Assembly: GCA_033762255.1 (NCBI GenBank)
Contig: JANRLT010000050.1
Location: 1-52,847, forward strand
Length of the DNA: 52,847 bases
Source: Pirellulales bacterium
GTDB lineage: Bacteria > Planctomycetota > Planctomycetia > Pirellulales > JALHPA01
Direction of reading: 5' to 3'
In this document: positions 7,265 through 16,653 of the stretch, one piece after another
How the letters are laid out: every line of letters starts with the position of its first letter
Position numbering within the stretch: position 1 is the stretch's first letter
Translations under genes and position numbers: made by a program
The notes under the pieces: generated by a model
The model's input: the letters and a program-made list of their open reading frames with translations, nothing else
What the model was told of the DNA's origin: nothing
The model's database searches: none

Positions 7265-8836
7265 CTAATTTGGCGGGAGCCGGCCGGTTTCCACCTTGGG
7301 AAATTCACCCGTGCAGGCTTTCATAAATTCCACCAAGTCGGCTTTTTCCTGATCCGTCAGATCCAGCTTTTTAATTTTGTCGCTCAGATGGGGATTTGGA
7401 TGCCCCCCCTTGTTGTACCATTCCACCACTTCCTCTAGCGTCTTTTGCGTCCCATCGTGCATGTACGGCGCGGTCAGGGCGACGTTGCGGATCGTGGGCG
7501 TTTTAAAGGCCCCGGTATCTTTTGCGTCCTTGCTAATTTCCGACCGACCGAGGTCGGGCTTGTCGGCCATCATTCCAACCCCTAGGTTGTGAAATTTTTC
7601 GTCGGTCAAGTTGGGGCCCACATGGCAGGCGGTGCAGTTGGCTTTTTGGCCAAAAAACAGCTCGCGGCCCCGCTTGGCGCTGTCGCTCATGGGATTTTTG
7701 GCCAGAAACTGTTTTGCTTCTTCAAATTTCGCCCAAGCGGCCATATCTTCGCGAATATCATCCTCTTCCTGTCCCTCAAAGGCCCGTAAAACTTCGTTGT
7801 AATCGAACGGAGATGGCCCGGTCACAATCACCCGTTCAAAGCTGGCAATAGCCTTCGCGATGTTGTCGATCGTGACATCGCCAAAGATTTTTTCAAATTG
7901 GATGCGGTATCCCTCGATTCCTTTAACGGTCTGGACCACGTTTTCATGGGTGTTGCCCATTTCGATTGGATTTTGGATGGGACCTTTGGCTTGTTCCTCC
8001 AGCGATCCGGCCCGGCCATCCCAAAACTGCACATCGCTGAGGATGCGATTGTACGAGGTGGGGGAATTTCGCCCCCCCAGTTGGTCCTTGACCCCGACGC
8101 CAAATTGAGTGTCCTTGGCATAACCAAAATCGGGGTGGTGGCAACTGGCGCAGCTAATGGTGTTATCCACCGAAAGCCGCGTATCAAAGTACAATTGCCG
8201 CCCCAACTCGATCTTGGCCCGTGTGAGGGGGTTTTCAGAGAGGCCTTTTTCTTGCCCCGCGCCTGCGGAGAGGCCGAGGGGAAGTTGGACAGTCAACTCC
8301 TCATGATTTTTAGGGTCTTGGAGCCAGCTTTGAATAACTTCCACGGTTAGCGGTCCTTCGCCAGGAATTCCGGCGGTGAGTTTGGGATCGCCTAACACCA
8401 CATCCTTGGCATCATCTGATCCAAGAATCTCACCCCCCGAATTTTTCTCGGTATTGGCACCAGTAGCCGCACTATCGCCAGCCGGCGTGGCAGTTTCGAT
8501 GGCTGGTTTTTCGTTAGTGGCTTTTTCAGGAGCGGCTTTTTCCGTGCTGGCCTTATCAGTACTGGCCTTGTCGCTGGGGGCCTTTCCTGTCACGGCTTTG
8601 CCCTCAGTCGCATGGTCATGCCCTTCATGCCCATGATCATGCCCGGCGTGGTCATGGCCCGCATGGTCATGCCCCTCGTGGGAGTGGTCGTGGCCATCAC
8701 CGGGGTGATGCGCGTCGGGCTTTTTATCCTTGTCAATGACGACCGGCTTGGCCGTGGGTTTACCGGTACAGCCCGCCAGACCACCCACACCTAACCCCAG
8801 GATTACCAACAAGCTCAAGGCAAAAAATCTGCACAT
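7265..8836 (-). CDS. Di-haem cytochrome c peroxidase/MauG-family lipoprotein with His-rich N-terminal region
   Basis: A 523-residue product. The start MCRFFALSLLVILGLG leads to a lipobox (GGLAGC, Cys 23), so it should be a lipid-anchored exported protein. A linker rich in HDH/HEGHDH units (about residues 38-75) is followed by a Lys/Ala/Thr-rich spacer to about residue 130. The catalytic part has two haem c sites, CASCHHPDFGYAKD and CTACHVGPNLTDEKFH, and a C-terminal APYMHDGT segment, all typical of bacterial di-haem peroxidases that reduce H2O2 in the periplasm. The ATG at 8836 is preferred to a TTG at 8851. The His-rich insert is extra to the family and may bind metal. The gene converges on the Cys-rich secreted protein gene. 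Confidence 0.92.
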   Translation of the reverse strand: MCRFFALSLLVILGLGVGGLAGCTGKPTAKPVVIDKDKKPDAHHPGDGHDHSHEGHDHAGHDHAGHDHGHEGHDHATEGKAVTGKAPSDKASTDKASTEKAAPEKATNEKPAIETATPAGDSAATGANTEKNSGGEILGSDDAKDVVLGDPKLTAGIPGEGPLTVEVIQSWLQDPKNHEELTVQLPLGLSAGAGQEKGLSENPLTRAKIELGRQLYFDTRLSVDNTISCASCHHPDFGYAKDTQFGVGVKDQLGGRNSPTSYNRILSDVQFWDGRAGSLEEQAKGPIQNPIEMGNTHENVVQTVKGIEGYRIQFEKIFGDVTIDNIAKAIASFERVIVTGPSPFDYNEVLRAFEGQEEDDIREDMAAWAKFEEAKQFLAKNPMSDSAKRGRELFFGQKANCTACHVGPNLTDEKFHNLGVGMMADKPDLGRSEISKDAKDTGAFKTPTIRNVALTAPYMHDGTQKTLEEVVEWYNKGGHPNPHLSDKIKKLDLTDQEKADLVEFMKACTGEFPKVETGRLPPN

Positions 8837-9018
8837 GTGTGAATTTTCCAAAATTTTTCAAGGAAAAAGAAGTTGATTTCAGGATGACCCAGCGATCGGT
8901 GGCCCGACCATGAGCCAAATTCCACCTCAATGTACTAAAATTCTAGCCGAAGTGCCAATTTCCGGCGAGTAGCCGCTCCCGAGAGAATTTGCCGCTAAAT
9001 CAGCGATTTTCCCGCATT

Positions 9019-10107
9019 TTACTGACTTTGCTCTTCCGCCTGGTCCACGTGCTCCAGCAATTCCTCGACGGCGTGATCCATCGCCTCCTCCGATCCTTCG
9101 CCAGGTGCCGTGGCCTCCGCCACCAACTCCACCGTCGGGTCGTGTTTGGGCGGGAACAGGATTGAGGCCAAGATTGCAAAAGCTAGCAGAGAGACCACAA
9201 CCAGCAAGGAGACCTCTGGCCGGATCAGTTTATCCCCCTCGTGCAGTTGATAGCCAAAAAGCTGCGTCCAAATGGTCGTTTTGGAAAAGTAATCCGCGAT
9301 CATCTTGATCCCCACAAACCCCAGGATCGCGCTCAGTCCATAATTTAAATAATGAAAAATGTCCATCACCCCCGCCAGAAGAAAATACAACGCACGCAGG
9401 CCCATGATGGCAAAGATATTGGACGTAAACACAATAAACGTGTCCCTGGTAATCCCCAGGATAGTCGGGACGCTATCAACGGCGAACATGACATCGGTGC
9501 TCTCCACGACCAAGAGGACCAAAAAGAGGGGTGTCACATGCCAGAGCCCGTCAATTTTGACAAAAAAGTGATCCTGTTCGGAATGTTTGCTCACGCGAAA
9601 AATACGCCGCCCCAGCCGAATCACAAAGTTCTGGTCGGGGTGAATTTCGTCATCGTCATGGGCGATCAGCATGATGCCAGTGTAGATCAAAAACGCCCCA
9701 AAGATCGGCATCGTCCAATCGGCATAATGCAGGATCGCGCTGCCGATCAAAATAAAGATCAGCCGCATTACAATCGCCCCCAAAATCCCCCAAAAGAGCA
9801 CGCGATATTGATATTTTAGCGGCAGCTTAAAATATTTAAAAATCACCGCAAACACAAAGACATTGTCCACCGACAACGACCATTCCACTAAATATCCCGT
9901 CAAAAACTCGATCGCCGGGCCGGAGCCCGCCTCCCACCAGATCCACAGATTAAACGTCAACGCCAACCCGCACCAAAACAGCGTCCAAAGCGCGCTCTCA
10001 CGCAAGGTCGGCTCATGGGCGTGTTTGTGAAACACAAACAAGTCCAGACCCAGCATGATCGTGACAAAGATACTAAAGGCCACCCAATGCCAAACCGTGA
10101 CGTCCAA
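9019..10107 (-). CDS. TerC/Alx-family integral membrane protein
   Basis: A 362-residue protein with about nine hydrophobic segments. Family signatures are VEWSLSVDNVFVFAVIF in the first half and LLVVESTDVMFAVDSVPTIL in the second, which carry the conserved membrane aspartates. TerC proteins are linked to tellurite resistance and, in Alx/MeeY-type members, to manganese export. Length and topology are normal. The C-terminus is an acidic Glu-rich cytoplasmic tail. The start is a TTG at 10107 with AAGGA about eight bases upstream (minus strand). I looked for a yybP-ykoY manganese riboswitch in the upstream gap and could not recognise one; the gap instead holds a 64-bp dyad repeat. Confidence 0.93.
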   Translation of the reverse strand: MDVTVWHWVAFSIFVTIMLGLDLFVFHKHAHEPTLRESALWTLFWCGLALTFNLWIWWEAGSGPAIEFLTGYLVEWSLSVDNVFVFAVIFKYFKLPLKYQYRVLFWGILGAIVMRLIFILIGSAILHYADWTMPIFGAFLIYTGIMLIAHDDDEIHPDQNFVIRLGRRIFRVSKHSEQDHFFVKIDGLWHVTPLFLVLLVVESTDVMFAVDSVPTILGITRDTFIVFTSNIFAIMGLRALYFLLAGVMDIFHYLNYGLSAILGFVGIKMIADYFSKTTIWTQLFGYQLHEGDKLIRPEVSLLVVVSLLAFAILASILFPPKHDPTVELVAEATAPGEGSEEAMDHAVEELLEHVDQAEEQSQ

Positions 10108-10239
10108 AGTTGAATTCCTTTGAGGAGCTTTTTCCAGTATTTGCGGTATGCCGCAGATAGATCACAGGGTCAAAGCGCTGCAAATATCATAAAGGATTGG
10201 GGGGCGATTGGCAAAGATGGCGTAATGTGGAACGAGACT

Positions 10240-10303
10240 CGTAGCGGAACTTACAAAAGTTCCGAGACGATTGATTTTCGGAATTCTGGCGAATTCCGCT
10301 ACG
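10240..10303. repeat. 64-bp dyad element, copy 1 (terminal CGTAGCGGAA/TTCCGCTACG)
   Basis: The element starts CGTAGCGGAA and ends TTCCGCTACG. Inside are two hairpins: CGGAACTT/AAGTTCCG on the left and CGGAATTC/GAATTCCG on the right. A second copy in inverted orientation lies at 38779-38843. It sits between two minus-strand genes (terC and the MBL nuclease). It looks like a REP/MITE-type element without coding capacity. Confidence 0.8.
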
Positions 10304-10365
10304 GTATGGATCCTCGTCCCTATCCCCTCACCTCTCGCCCCTTAGTCCCATCCGGCAAACGGTAC

Positions 10366-11751
10366 CTACTCCAACTCCACCGTTTCTTGATGATGGGGAA
10401 TGATCACCGGCCAGCCACGGGTGCGAGTAAGGGTTTCGGCTAATGATTGGGAACTGGGAAGTTCGCCGTGGGTCAGAAATGTCATCTTGGGCGGGGGGAG
10501 GGGCTCCAACCAGCGGAGAAGCTCGCTTTTCCCCGCATGGCCGCTCAGCGCGGGAAGCTTGGAAATGGCCGCCCGCACCGGCACGTCATGGCCATGAATT
10601 CGCAAGAAACGCGCCCCATCGGCCAACATCCGCGAGCGGGTTCCCGGCGCGGTATATCCGCCAATAAACACCGTGTTGCGATGGTCCGGCAAACGTTGTT
10701 TGAGATGGTGCAAGATTCTGCCGCCGGTCATCATTCCCGAGGAAGAAATGATCATGGCCGGTCCCGCCACGGCGTTAATCGCTTTGGATTCCCCTTGCGA
10801 ACGGGCCAAATGAATCTGTTTTCCGTCCAAAACACATCCCGGTCCACGCAATTCGCCTTCGCTGAGATCGTGCTCATCGCTGTAGGTGCAATAAATATTG
10901 GTGGCATCCACGGCCATGGGGCTATCAATATAAATCGGCAATTCCGGAATTTTGCGTTGTTGCATCAGCACGCGCATCAGATAAATCAATTGCTGGGTGC
11001 GGCCAATCGCAAAGGAAGCCACCAGCATAATCCCGCCCCGGGCGATGGCGTCATGCACCTCGCGGACAACTTGCTCGAGCACTGGTTCGGGCGCATGGTC
11101 GCGATCGCCGTAGGTGCTTTCACAAATGAGGTAGTCGCAGGGAGGCGGCGAGCCGGGATCGTGATAGAGGGGCGCTTGATAGCGTCCGACATCGCCGGAA
11201 AACAGGATTCGCCGCGTGCCGCGTGGCAGGCGGGCCTCCACCTGGATCATGGACGAGCCTAACAAATGTCCCGCGTCAATGTAGCGGGCAAAAAGCGCAC
11301 CCCCCAACGGAAACCAACTGTTCCTCTCCCGCGGCTGCAGGAGCTTGATCGCGCGGCTGACGTCTTTGTCGTCATATAACGGTAAAGCGGGCTGGTGTTT
11401 GCTAAAGCCTTTTTTATTGGCGTAGTCCGCGTCCTCCAGCTGGCATTTGGCGGAATCATACAATGTGATCTCGGTTAATTCAGCGGTCGCGGGAGTGCAA
11501 TAAATCGCCCCCCGAAAACCGTCCCGCACAAATCGGGGGATATAACCCACATGGTCAATGTGGGCATGCGTGACCAGCAAGGCATCCACCGAGGCGGGGT
11601 CGAACGGCAGCGGGTCCCAATTGCGGAGGCGGAGTTCCTTCAATCCCTGAAAGAGACCGCAATCGACGAGGACGCGCTGGTTATCAATTTCGAGGAGATA
11701 TTTAGAACCGGTCACGGTTTCGGCCGCGCCATGAAAAGAAAGTCGCAGCAT
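10366..11751 (-). CDS. Metallo-beta-lactamase/beta-CASP family exonuclease-like protein
   Basis: A 461-residue protein. The N-terminal MBL fold shows GAAETVTGSKYLLE, LVDCGLFQG and the zinc-binding HAHIDH motif, then DAGHLLGSS and FSGDVGR. The beta-CASP part includes ICESTYGDRDH and ASFAIGRTQQLIYLM, followed by SSSGMMTGGRILHHLK and LSGHAGKSELLRWL. The family (COG1236, CPSF73-like/YsgA-like) comprises RNA-processing nucleases. The frame is open to 11859, but the ATG at 11751 (MLRLSFHGAAETVTG) starts where homology starts and has a GGGGGA stretch about eight bases upstream. It is cytosolic and probably acts on RNA; the substrate is unknown. Confidence 0.93.
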   Translation of the reverse strand: MLRLSFHGAAETVTGSKYLLEIDNQRVLVDCGLFQGLKELRLRNWDPLPFDPASVDALLVTHAHIDHVGYIPRFVRDGFRGAIYCTPATAELTEITLYDSAKCQLEDADYANKKGFSKHQPALPLYDDKDVSRAIKLLQPRERNSWFPLGGALFARYIDAGHLLGSSMIQVEARLPRGTRRILFSGDVGRYQAPLYHDPGSPPPCDYLICESTYGDRDHAPEPVLEQVVREVHDAIARGGIMLVASFAIGRTQQLIYLMRVLMQQRKIPELPIYIDSPMAVDATNIYCTYSDEHDLSEGELRGPGCVLDGKQIHLARSQGESKAINAVAGPAMIISSSGMMTGGRILHHLKQRLPDHRNTVFIGGYTAPGTRSRMLADGARFLRIHGHDVPVRAAISKLPALSGHAGKSELLRWLEPLPPPKMTFLTHGELPSSQSLAETLTRTRGWPVIIPHHQETVELE

Positions 11752-12014
11752 GCCGCCGAATCCCCCTGGGAAAACAGGATCAATACAGAAAAGAACTCTC
11801 GTGGTGTGCACCGCCCCAAGAGACTGCTCGATTATGGGACGCGGGGGGGCGGAGAGCAAGCGGAAAGGGGATTTTCATTTGTATTCCTCCACGCCTGCTG
11901 CCTTTCCCGTCAGCGGCTGCTAAAATAAGGATGCTGGATATGGCGTAGTCGGTATTTGTCGCGCTACGCCATTCCCCCTTTGAATAGCCACAAATTTCCT
12001 GCCAGCCGACTTTT

Positions 12015-12926
12015 ATGGGTTTATACGATCGAGATTACGTTCGCGAGGATCCCCGCGGGATTCACCTAGGTGGTGAATGGTCGGGGGTCGTGCTCTTAAT
12101 TGTGGTAAATGTGGCGGTCTATGTGGTGGATTTGCTTAGCAATTTTAAATTACAGGATTATGCCCGTCTCCAAGCCAATCTCTTTTTTGCCCCGTGGAAC
12201 GCCTGGCAGCTTATCACCGCCGGCTTTTTGCACTCGGGGGATAATTTAGGGCACCTGTTCTGGAATATGTTTGCCCTCTGGCTTTTTGGCAATGATCTGG
12301 AAGGAATTATTGGTAAGCGCCGGTTTATTTTGTTTTATCTCAGCACGCTCATCTTGTCCGGTTTGGCCTGGGTGGCGGTGGAAACACTAACCGCTATCAA
12401 CACCCCCGGCGCGATCGACCAACTGCACAAACATACGGTCATTGGAGCCTCCGGGGCGATCTCCGGCGTGATCGCCGCCTCCATTTTGTTCCTGCCCAAT
12501 CGCATTCTGTACTTTTTTGGTGTGTTTCCCCTGCCGGTGTGGCTCTTGGGCATTTTTTACCTGATCGGGGACCTCAGCGGAGCATTGGGTTATCGTGATT
12601 CGGATGTCGCGTATGTCGCACACTTGGGTGGGGCGGCGTGCGGTGCCCTCTTTTGGAAAACTGGTTTTAGCCTGGGAGAGTTGTGGCCGTCTGGCTGGCA
12701 ACTGGGAAATTTTCGCAGTTGGTCCAAAAAACTGCGTCCCAAAAATGTTCGGATTTATCGCCCCCAAGACGCCAGCGACGACCTGGAACCCACTCTGGAT
12801 CAGACCGACGACGCTGTCGAGCGCATTTTGCAAAAAATTACTGATCAAGGGATTGGCAGCTTGACCGCCGCCGAAAAGCAAATCCTGGAACAAGCCAGTC
12901 GCAAACTGCAAAAACGCCGACGTTAA
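12015..12926 (+). CDS. Rhomboid-family intramembrane serine protease
   Basis: A 303-residue protein with six or so membrane segments in residues 20-230. The catalytic pair is visible: Ser146 in GASGAISG and His203 in AYVAHLGGAACG. HLFWNMFALWLFGNDLE supplies the conserved HxxxN-type segment on the second helix. The C-terminal 70 residues are cytosolic and helical. The rhomboid protease cuts substrates within the membrane; the substrate is unknown. The ATG at 12015 lacks a clear ribosome site, but the first membrane helix follows about 20 residues later, as usual. It is monocistronic by spacing. Confidence 0.93.
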   Translation: MGLYDRDYVREDPRGIHLGGEWSGVVLLIVVNVAVYVVDLLSNFKLQDYARLQANLFFAPWNAWQLITAGFLHSGDNLGHLFWNMFALWLFGNDLEGIIGKRRFILFYLSTLILSGLAWVAVETLTAINTPGAIDQLHKHTVIGASGAISGVIAASILFLPNRILYFFGVFPLPVWLLGIFYLIGDLSGALGYRDSDVAYVAHLGGAACGALFWKTGFSLGELWPSGWQLGNFRSWSKKLRPKNVRIYRPQDASDDLEPTLDQTDDAVERILQKITDQGIGSLTAAEKQILEQASRKLQKRRR

Positions 12927-13035
12927 GTATCGTGGTAAGGGTTTCAGCCCGTAACCCAAAGGACTGTTTGCTAAATGGGTCTGTATAATTGGATGAATCG
13001 GGCCGTTGGCCCTTCCATTTATACTGTATTCTAAA

Positions 13036-13063
13036 CCTAGGGCGACGCTGCGCTTGCCCTAGG
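13036..13063. repeat. Hairpin with conserved AGCGCAGCG-type loop, copy 1 (inverted)
   Basis: CCTAGGGC (13036-13043) and GCCCTAGG (13056-13063) form a perfect eight-base stem. Read on the minus strand, the loop contains AAGCGCAGCG, shared with hairpins at 32238-32268 and 48341-48369 whose arms differ. Flanking GGGCC(G/T)TTGGCCC-like palindromes at 12999-13011 and 13075-13090 suggest a longer composite repeat in this 277-bp gap. Confidence 0.7.
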
Positions 13064-13203
13064 CTGGGATAAGTCGAGCCTTTGGCCCGCAAAGTATCAA
13101 ACGCCTTTCGCACGGGAATGCTTCAGCAACGAAAAATCTTCGCTCGGTGTCAAAATTTGCAAAGTTAGTAATACTGAAGGTCAGTTTTTCCCCCTGAACC
13201 AGC

Positions 13204-13620
13204 ATGGAAGCCAGCGTCATTTCTCGAGAAGTCGCCATTGCCGTGATTGTGCGACAAAACTGTGTCTTGGTGGGGGAGCGTCCCCCCCATGCCAGCTTTG
13301 CGGGATATGCGGAATTTCCCGGGGGCAAAGTCGAACCGGGAGAAACCCCGGACGTGGCCGCGGTGCGGGAAACAGAGGAAGAATCCGGCTTGAAGGTGCG
13401 GGTCATGCGAATCCTCGACACGGCGGAAAGCCCCACCCCGCGAGGAACGCTGCGACTTTGGTTTTTTCTGTGCGAGTTGCAAGATCCCGACCAGCACCCC
13501 GCCCCGCCGTGGCACTGGGTGCCGCGACCTCTGCTAGCGGAATTAAAATTTCCTCCCGCGAATGCCCCCCTCTTGCGGTTTTTGACTCAGGGGGAATGCC
13601 TCATCACGGGCACGCGTTAA
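13204..13620 (+). CDS. Nudix hydrolase, MutT-like
   Basis: A 138-residue protein with a complete Nudix box: GGKVEPGETPDVAAVRETEE followed by ESG, fitting G-x5-E-x7-REx2EE-x-G. The remainder matches small MutT/NTP pyrophosphohydrolase proteins (VAIAVIVRQNCVLVGER at the N-terminus). Members hydrolyse nucleoside diphosphate-X compounds, often oxidised dNTPs; the exact substrate here is not determined. The ATG at 13204 has no strong ribosome site. The preceding gap contains palindromic repeats, and an imperfect GGAAAAACCCG/CCGGGTTTTCC hairpin follows the stop. Confidence 0.92.
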   Translation: MEASVISREVAIAVIVRQNCVLVGERPPHASFAGYAEFPGGKVEPGETPDVAAVRETEEESGLKVRVMRILDTAESPTPRGTLRLWFFLCELQDPDQHPAPPWHWVPRPLLAELKFPPANAPLLRFLTQGECLITGTR

Positions 13621-13687
13621 GTGGCAATTGTCGCACGCGCGCCATCCCCCCGACAGAGGCAGCCAGTGGGGAGAGGCTGCTGAATGC

Positions 13688-13724
13688 GGAAAAACCCGCG
13701 TAAACCGGTCTATCCGGGTTTTCC
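13688..13724 (+). terminator. Imperfect hairpin downstream of the Nudix gene
   Basis: GGAAAAACCCG (13688-13698) can pair with CCGGGTTTTCC (13714-13724) with one bulged A. It lies 70 bases after the Nudix stop. No clean T-run follows, only CAGTTTGTTT, so terminator function is uncertain. Confidence 0.35.
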
Positions 13725-13887
13725 CAGTTTGTTTATGGTTTGCAAACTTTACATACGGCTGGTGGTGTCCAGTGCCGCGCTGTGGATGAGGAACATCCGC
13801 GCCGACGGACTGAAACAGGGCTGATTTCCACCGCTAGGGCGGAAGATCCCCAAGATTCCGCAAGATCTTTTCTTTGCAGGGTGGAGC

Positions 13888-15285
13888 ATGGATGCTCGCA
13901 ATTTACGCGCCCGCGGCGTGCTGGCTATTATTGTCTTGGCTTGCAATCTGGGCGCTGGTTTTCAAACGCCCAACTTTACCGTTCAGGCACCCACGCCCGA
14001 GCTGGCCGAACGCATCGGCCGCGCCGCCGAAAAATACCGCCACGTGCTGGCAATCTTGTGGACCGGGCAACCCATGCCCGATTGGTCCGCCCCCTGCCCA
14101 ATCGTCGCGCGGGTGGCTCCCACCCTGGGCGCGGGTGGAGAAACCAGCTTCTTGTTTGACCGGGGAGAAGTCTACGGCTGGCAAATGAAAATCCAAGGCT
14201 CCGAAGAGCGCGTCCTCGATAGCGTGCTGCCGCACGAGATCACCCACACCATTTTTGCCAGCCACTTTCGCCGGCCGCTGCCACGCTGGGCGGACGAGGG
14301 GGCCTGCACCACGATGGAACACATTAGCGAACGGGGCAAGCAGCACCGTCTGTTGTATGAATTCCTGAAGACGGACCGGGGCATTGCCTTTAGCGAATTG
14401 TTCGTGATGAAGCAGTATCCGCCAGAGATGCTGCCGCTGTACGCGGAGGGTTATTCGCTGGCAAAATTTTTATTGCAACAAGGGGGGCGGCTGAAGTTTG
14501 TCGCATTTCTGCAGGATGGAATGCGGCAAGAACAATGGTCAGCCGCCGTAAAAAAACATTACGGATACGAAAACCTGGGGGACTTGCAAAATAGTTGGCT
14601 TGCCTGGGTCAAGCAAGGAATGCCCGCGCTCAATGAAACCGCCGCCGAACTGGAAGGCCCCCCCACCATGGAAATGGCCCAAGCCTTTTTGCGGGGAAAT
14701 GGCCGGATTATACCCGTGGGACGCACAGCCGCGCGAGGTCAAAAACAATCCTCGCGGGATAATTTGACCGCGGTGGCCAGCAGCGAAAAACCGGAGCCGG
14801 CGACCGGCTATCTGGACGAGTCGGACCGCCAAATTCGCCAGGCACAGGCCCGGGCCTCACAAGCGGTCCGTGAATCAACGGTGAATCCGGCAACCGCTGT
14901 CCCGCGCGACACCGCGGCTCTTGCCGAGCAGGATGCCGCCGACTGGCAAGGCCCCATCGTGGATCAAGGCCTGCCAGCCGGAATCGGCGGGGGATTATCC
15001 GCGAACGCCGCGGGAGCAAACTCCTTGGCCGGACCGCCACGGTCGATTTATGAACGCAAGTTTTTACCCTCCGTGGATGAAGACACGCCCATCTCTCCCA
15101 GTGCCCCCAATCCCACGCGTCTGGCTCCGCTACAAGACGCCGCCGGCATCCCCGCTGGGCAAGCCGTGATAGATACCATGGTGAATGGCTCCGCGCCGGG
15201 CGCGGGGTTAGCTTCTCCCCCCTCAAGTCAAAAGGTTCTCTTGGAATGGGGCCGCCCCGCCGCAGCCAATGATGTGGCTTGGTAG
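13888..15285 (+). CDS. Secreted gluzincin-type metallopeptidase (peptidase MA-like) with low-complexity tail
   Basis: A 465-residue product. Residues 1-25 form a signal peptide (RGVLAIIVLACNLGAG). The zinc site is LPHEITHTIF, an HExxH with His116, Glu117 and His120; the likely third ligand lies in RWADEGACTTMEH (Glu137), which is gluzincin/peptidase-MA spacing. The segment to residue 250 (AEGYSLAKFLLQQGG, WLAWVKQG) is typical of the family. The last 210 residues are Ala/Pro/Ser-rich and have no recognised domain. AGGG six bases before the ATG at 13888 supports the start. It probably acts outside the cytoplasm; the substrate is unknown. It converges on the BrkB gene. Confidence 0.85.
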   Translation: MDARNLRARGVLAIIVLACNLGAGFQTPNFTVQAPTPELAERIGRAAEKYRHVLAILWTGQPMPDWSAPCPIVARVAPTLGAGGETSFLFDRGEVYGWQMKIQGSEERVLDSVLPHEITHTIFASHFRRPLPRWADEGACTTMEHISERGKQHRLLYEFLKTDRGIAFSELFVMKQYPPEMLPLYAEGYSLAKFLLQQGGRLKFVAFLQDGMRQEQWSAAVKKHYGYENLGDLQNSWLAWVKQGMPALNETAAELEGPPTMEMAQAFLRGNGRIIPVGRTAARGQKQSSRDNLTAVASSEKPEPATGYLDESDRQIRQAQARASQAVRESTVNPATAVPRDTAALAEQDAADWQGPIVDQGLPAGIGGGLSANAAGANSLAGPPRSIYERKFLPSVDEDTPISPSAPNPTRLAPLQDAAGIPAGQAVIDTMVNGSAPGAGLASPPSSQKVLLEWGRPAAANDVAW

Positions 15286-15564
15286 CATAGTAGGGGAGTA
15301 TCGTATATAGATGTGGCGCGTAACGTCGGGCGGGCGCGATATTGAACCACTGAACCGCACGGAGCTTCGTGCATCCAGCTGACCGCTTAAATTTTTTTGA
15401 TTGCGAAGGCAATAGGGCGTTTTGGATGCGTGTTGATAAGCGAAGGCAAAAAACGATGGGCTAGCGTGCGGCGGCCGATTTTTTTCCACATAAAGTTTTC
15501 ACCTTGACACCGTGTTTATCGTGTACGCGTAAGTTTAAAGTTCGTATTTAATTGGGTTTCTCCC

Positions 15565-16503
15565 TTACAGCCCATAAAATTGCCCCGCTAGCTCTCCGGT
15601 GGATTGCCGCCGCATGCGGCAACTTACTTGGGCAAATTCCGCCCCAAAAAAAAGCACGCTCCACGCATAATAAAACCAAAGCATTACGGCGATAAACGAA
15701 CCCACGATGCCATAGGCGGTGTAAGTTCCCTGCATCAGATACGTGGTTAGGGCAATGCGCCCCGCTTCCCACAGCACACTTGCCACAAAGCTACCTTGCC
15801 AACACTCGCTCAGCCAAACAAAGCGCGGCGAAAAGAGGCGGTACAAAAACAGAAAAAAACAATTATTCAACACCACGCCAATCGCGAACTGCGCCATCTT
15901 CCACGGCAGATTGCCCATCGGCCAGTCGTGAAAAATCACACCCAATGTGGAAAATAGCACACTGCTAAAAAACGTAATGCTAATAAACAGCCCCAGGCCC
16001 AGAATGACCAAAAAGGCCTTGAGCCGATTGAATAACACCCTGCCCAGGATGGCGATCCAGCGCATATCGCTAGGGGGCAAGTGTTCCTTCCAAATGCGGG
16101 CAAACACGACTTCGATCTGACTAAAGATCCCCACCGCGCCAAATAACAGTATGATAAAGCCGACCGGGCCGTTCACGCCGGCATTGTCCTTGACCTGGTC
16201 CAGGATAATGTCAAGCTGTTGAGCTAATTGGGGACTGACCTGTTCTTGAATGGGGTTTAGCAGATATTCGGCGGCGTCCCGTCGACCGAGTTGAGCCCGT
16301 TCCAAAAAAAATCCCAGAATCGACAGCAGCACCAGCACCAGCGGAAAAAAAGAAAACGCCGTATAAAACGCCAATGCCGCCGCGCTGTGGCCGCCGTCGT
16401 CCTTTTGCCATTCCTGGACGGTTCCCCACAGCCGGGGCCAGAGCGATTGTTTGAGCCAAGCGATCAAAATCCAAATTCCGGCGGGTTTTTGTTGCTGTGC
16501 CAC
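15565..16503 (-). CDS. YihY/BrkB-family inner membrane protein
   Basis: A 312-residue protein with six predicted membrane helices. Hallmarks are HSAAALAFYTAFSFFPLVLVLLS near the N-terminus, NGPVGFIILLFGAVGIFSQIE mid-protein, and the C-terminal YTAYGIVGSFIAVMLWFYYA and FFGAEFAQV. The family was once annotated as RNase BN, which is now known to be a misassignment; its function, possibly transport, is unsettled. The start is a GTG at 16503 (MAQQQKPAG); no clear ribosome site. Length is normal. It is convergent with the gluzincin gene and divergent from obg. Confidence 0.92.
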   Translation of the reverse strand: MAQQQKPAGIWILIAWLKQSLWPRLWGTVQEWQKDDGGHSAAALAFYTAFSFFPLVLVLLSILGFFLERAQLGRRDAAEYLLNPIQEQVSPQLAQQLDIILDQVKDNAGVNGPVGFIILLFGAVGIFSQIEVVFARIWKEHLPPSDMRWIAILGRVLFNRLKAFLVILGLGLFISITFFSSVLFSTLGVIFHDWPMGNLPWKMAQFAIGVVLNNCFFLFLYRLFSPRFVWLSECWQGSFVASVLWEAGRIALTTYLMQGTYTAYGIVGSFIAVMLWFYYAWSVLFFGAEFAQVSCRMRRQSTGELAGQFYGL

Positions 16504-16653
16504 AGGGTTATTCTCCCACGGGGGGGAAATCTTGGAAAGAGGAAGAGGGAGAATGACAAATTATGAGCTGCTGAATATGTGGAAGGTGCTAAAAAGTGAT
16601 AGCTCTATCTGAGCGAGATTTACCTGGATAATTCTCACCCGCGATACCGCGAC

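Noticed and set aside
6550-7308. Minus-strand 252-codon frame and other frames over the Cys-rich gene
   Set aside because: They mirror the repetitive codons of the plus-strand gene, which has a signal peptide, ribosome site and terminator; the minus frame is Ser/Arg/Lys-rich nonsense.
10108-10239. Possible yybP-ykoY manganese riboswitch upstream of the TerC gene
   Set aside because: I could not find the conserved core or a fitting stem arrangement; family link alone is not evidence.
10447-11262. Plus-strand 271-codon frame
   Set aside because: Antisense to the MBL/beta-CASP gene, whose motifs are clear; no domain of its own.
15504-15526. TTGACA box in the convergent gap after the gluzincin gene
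   Set aside because: No -10 box lies at a suitable distance and no plus-strand gene follows.
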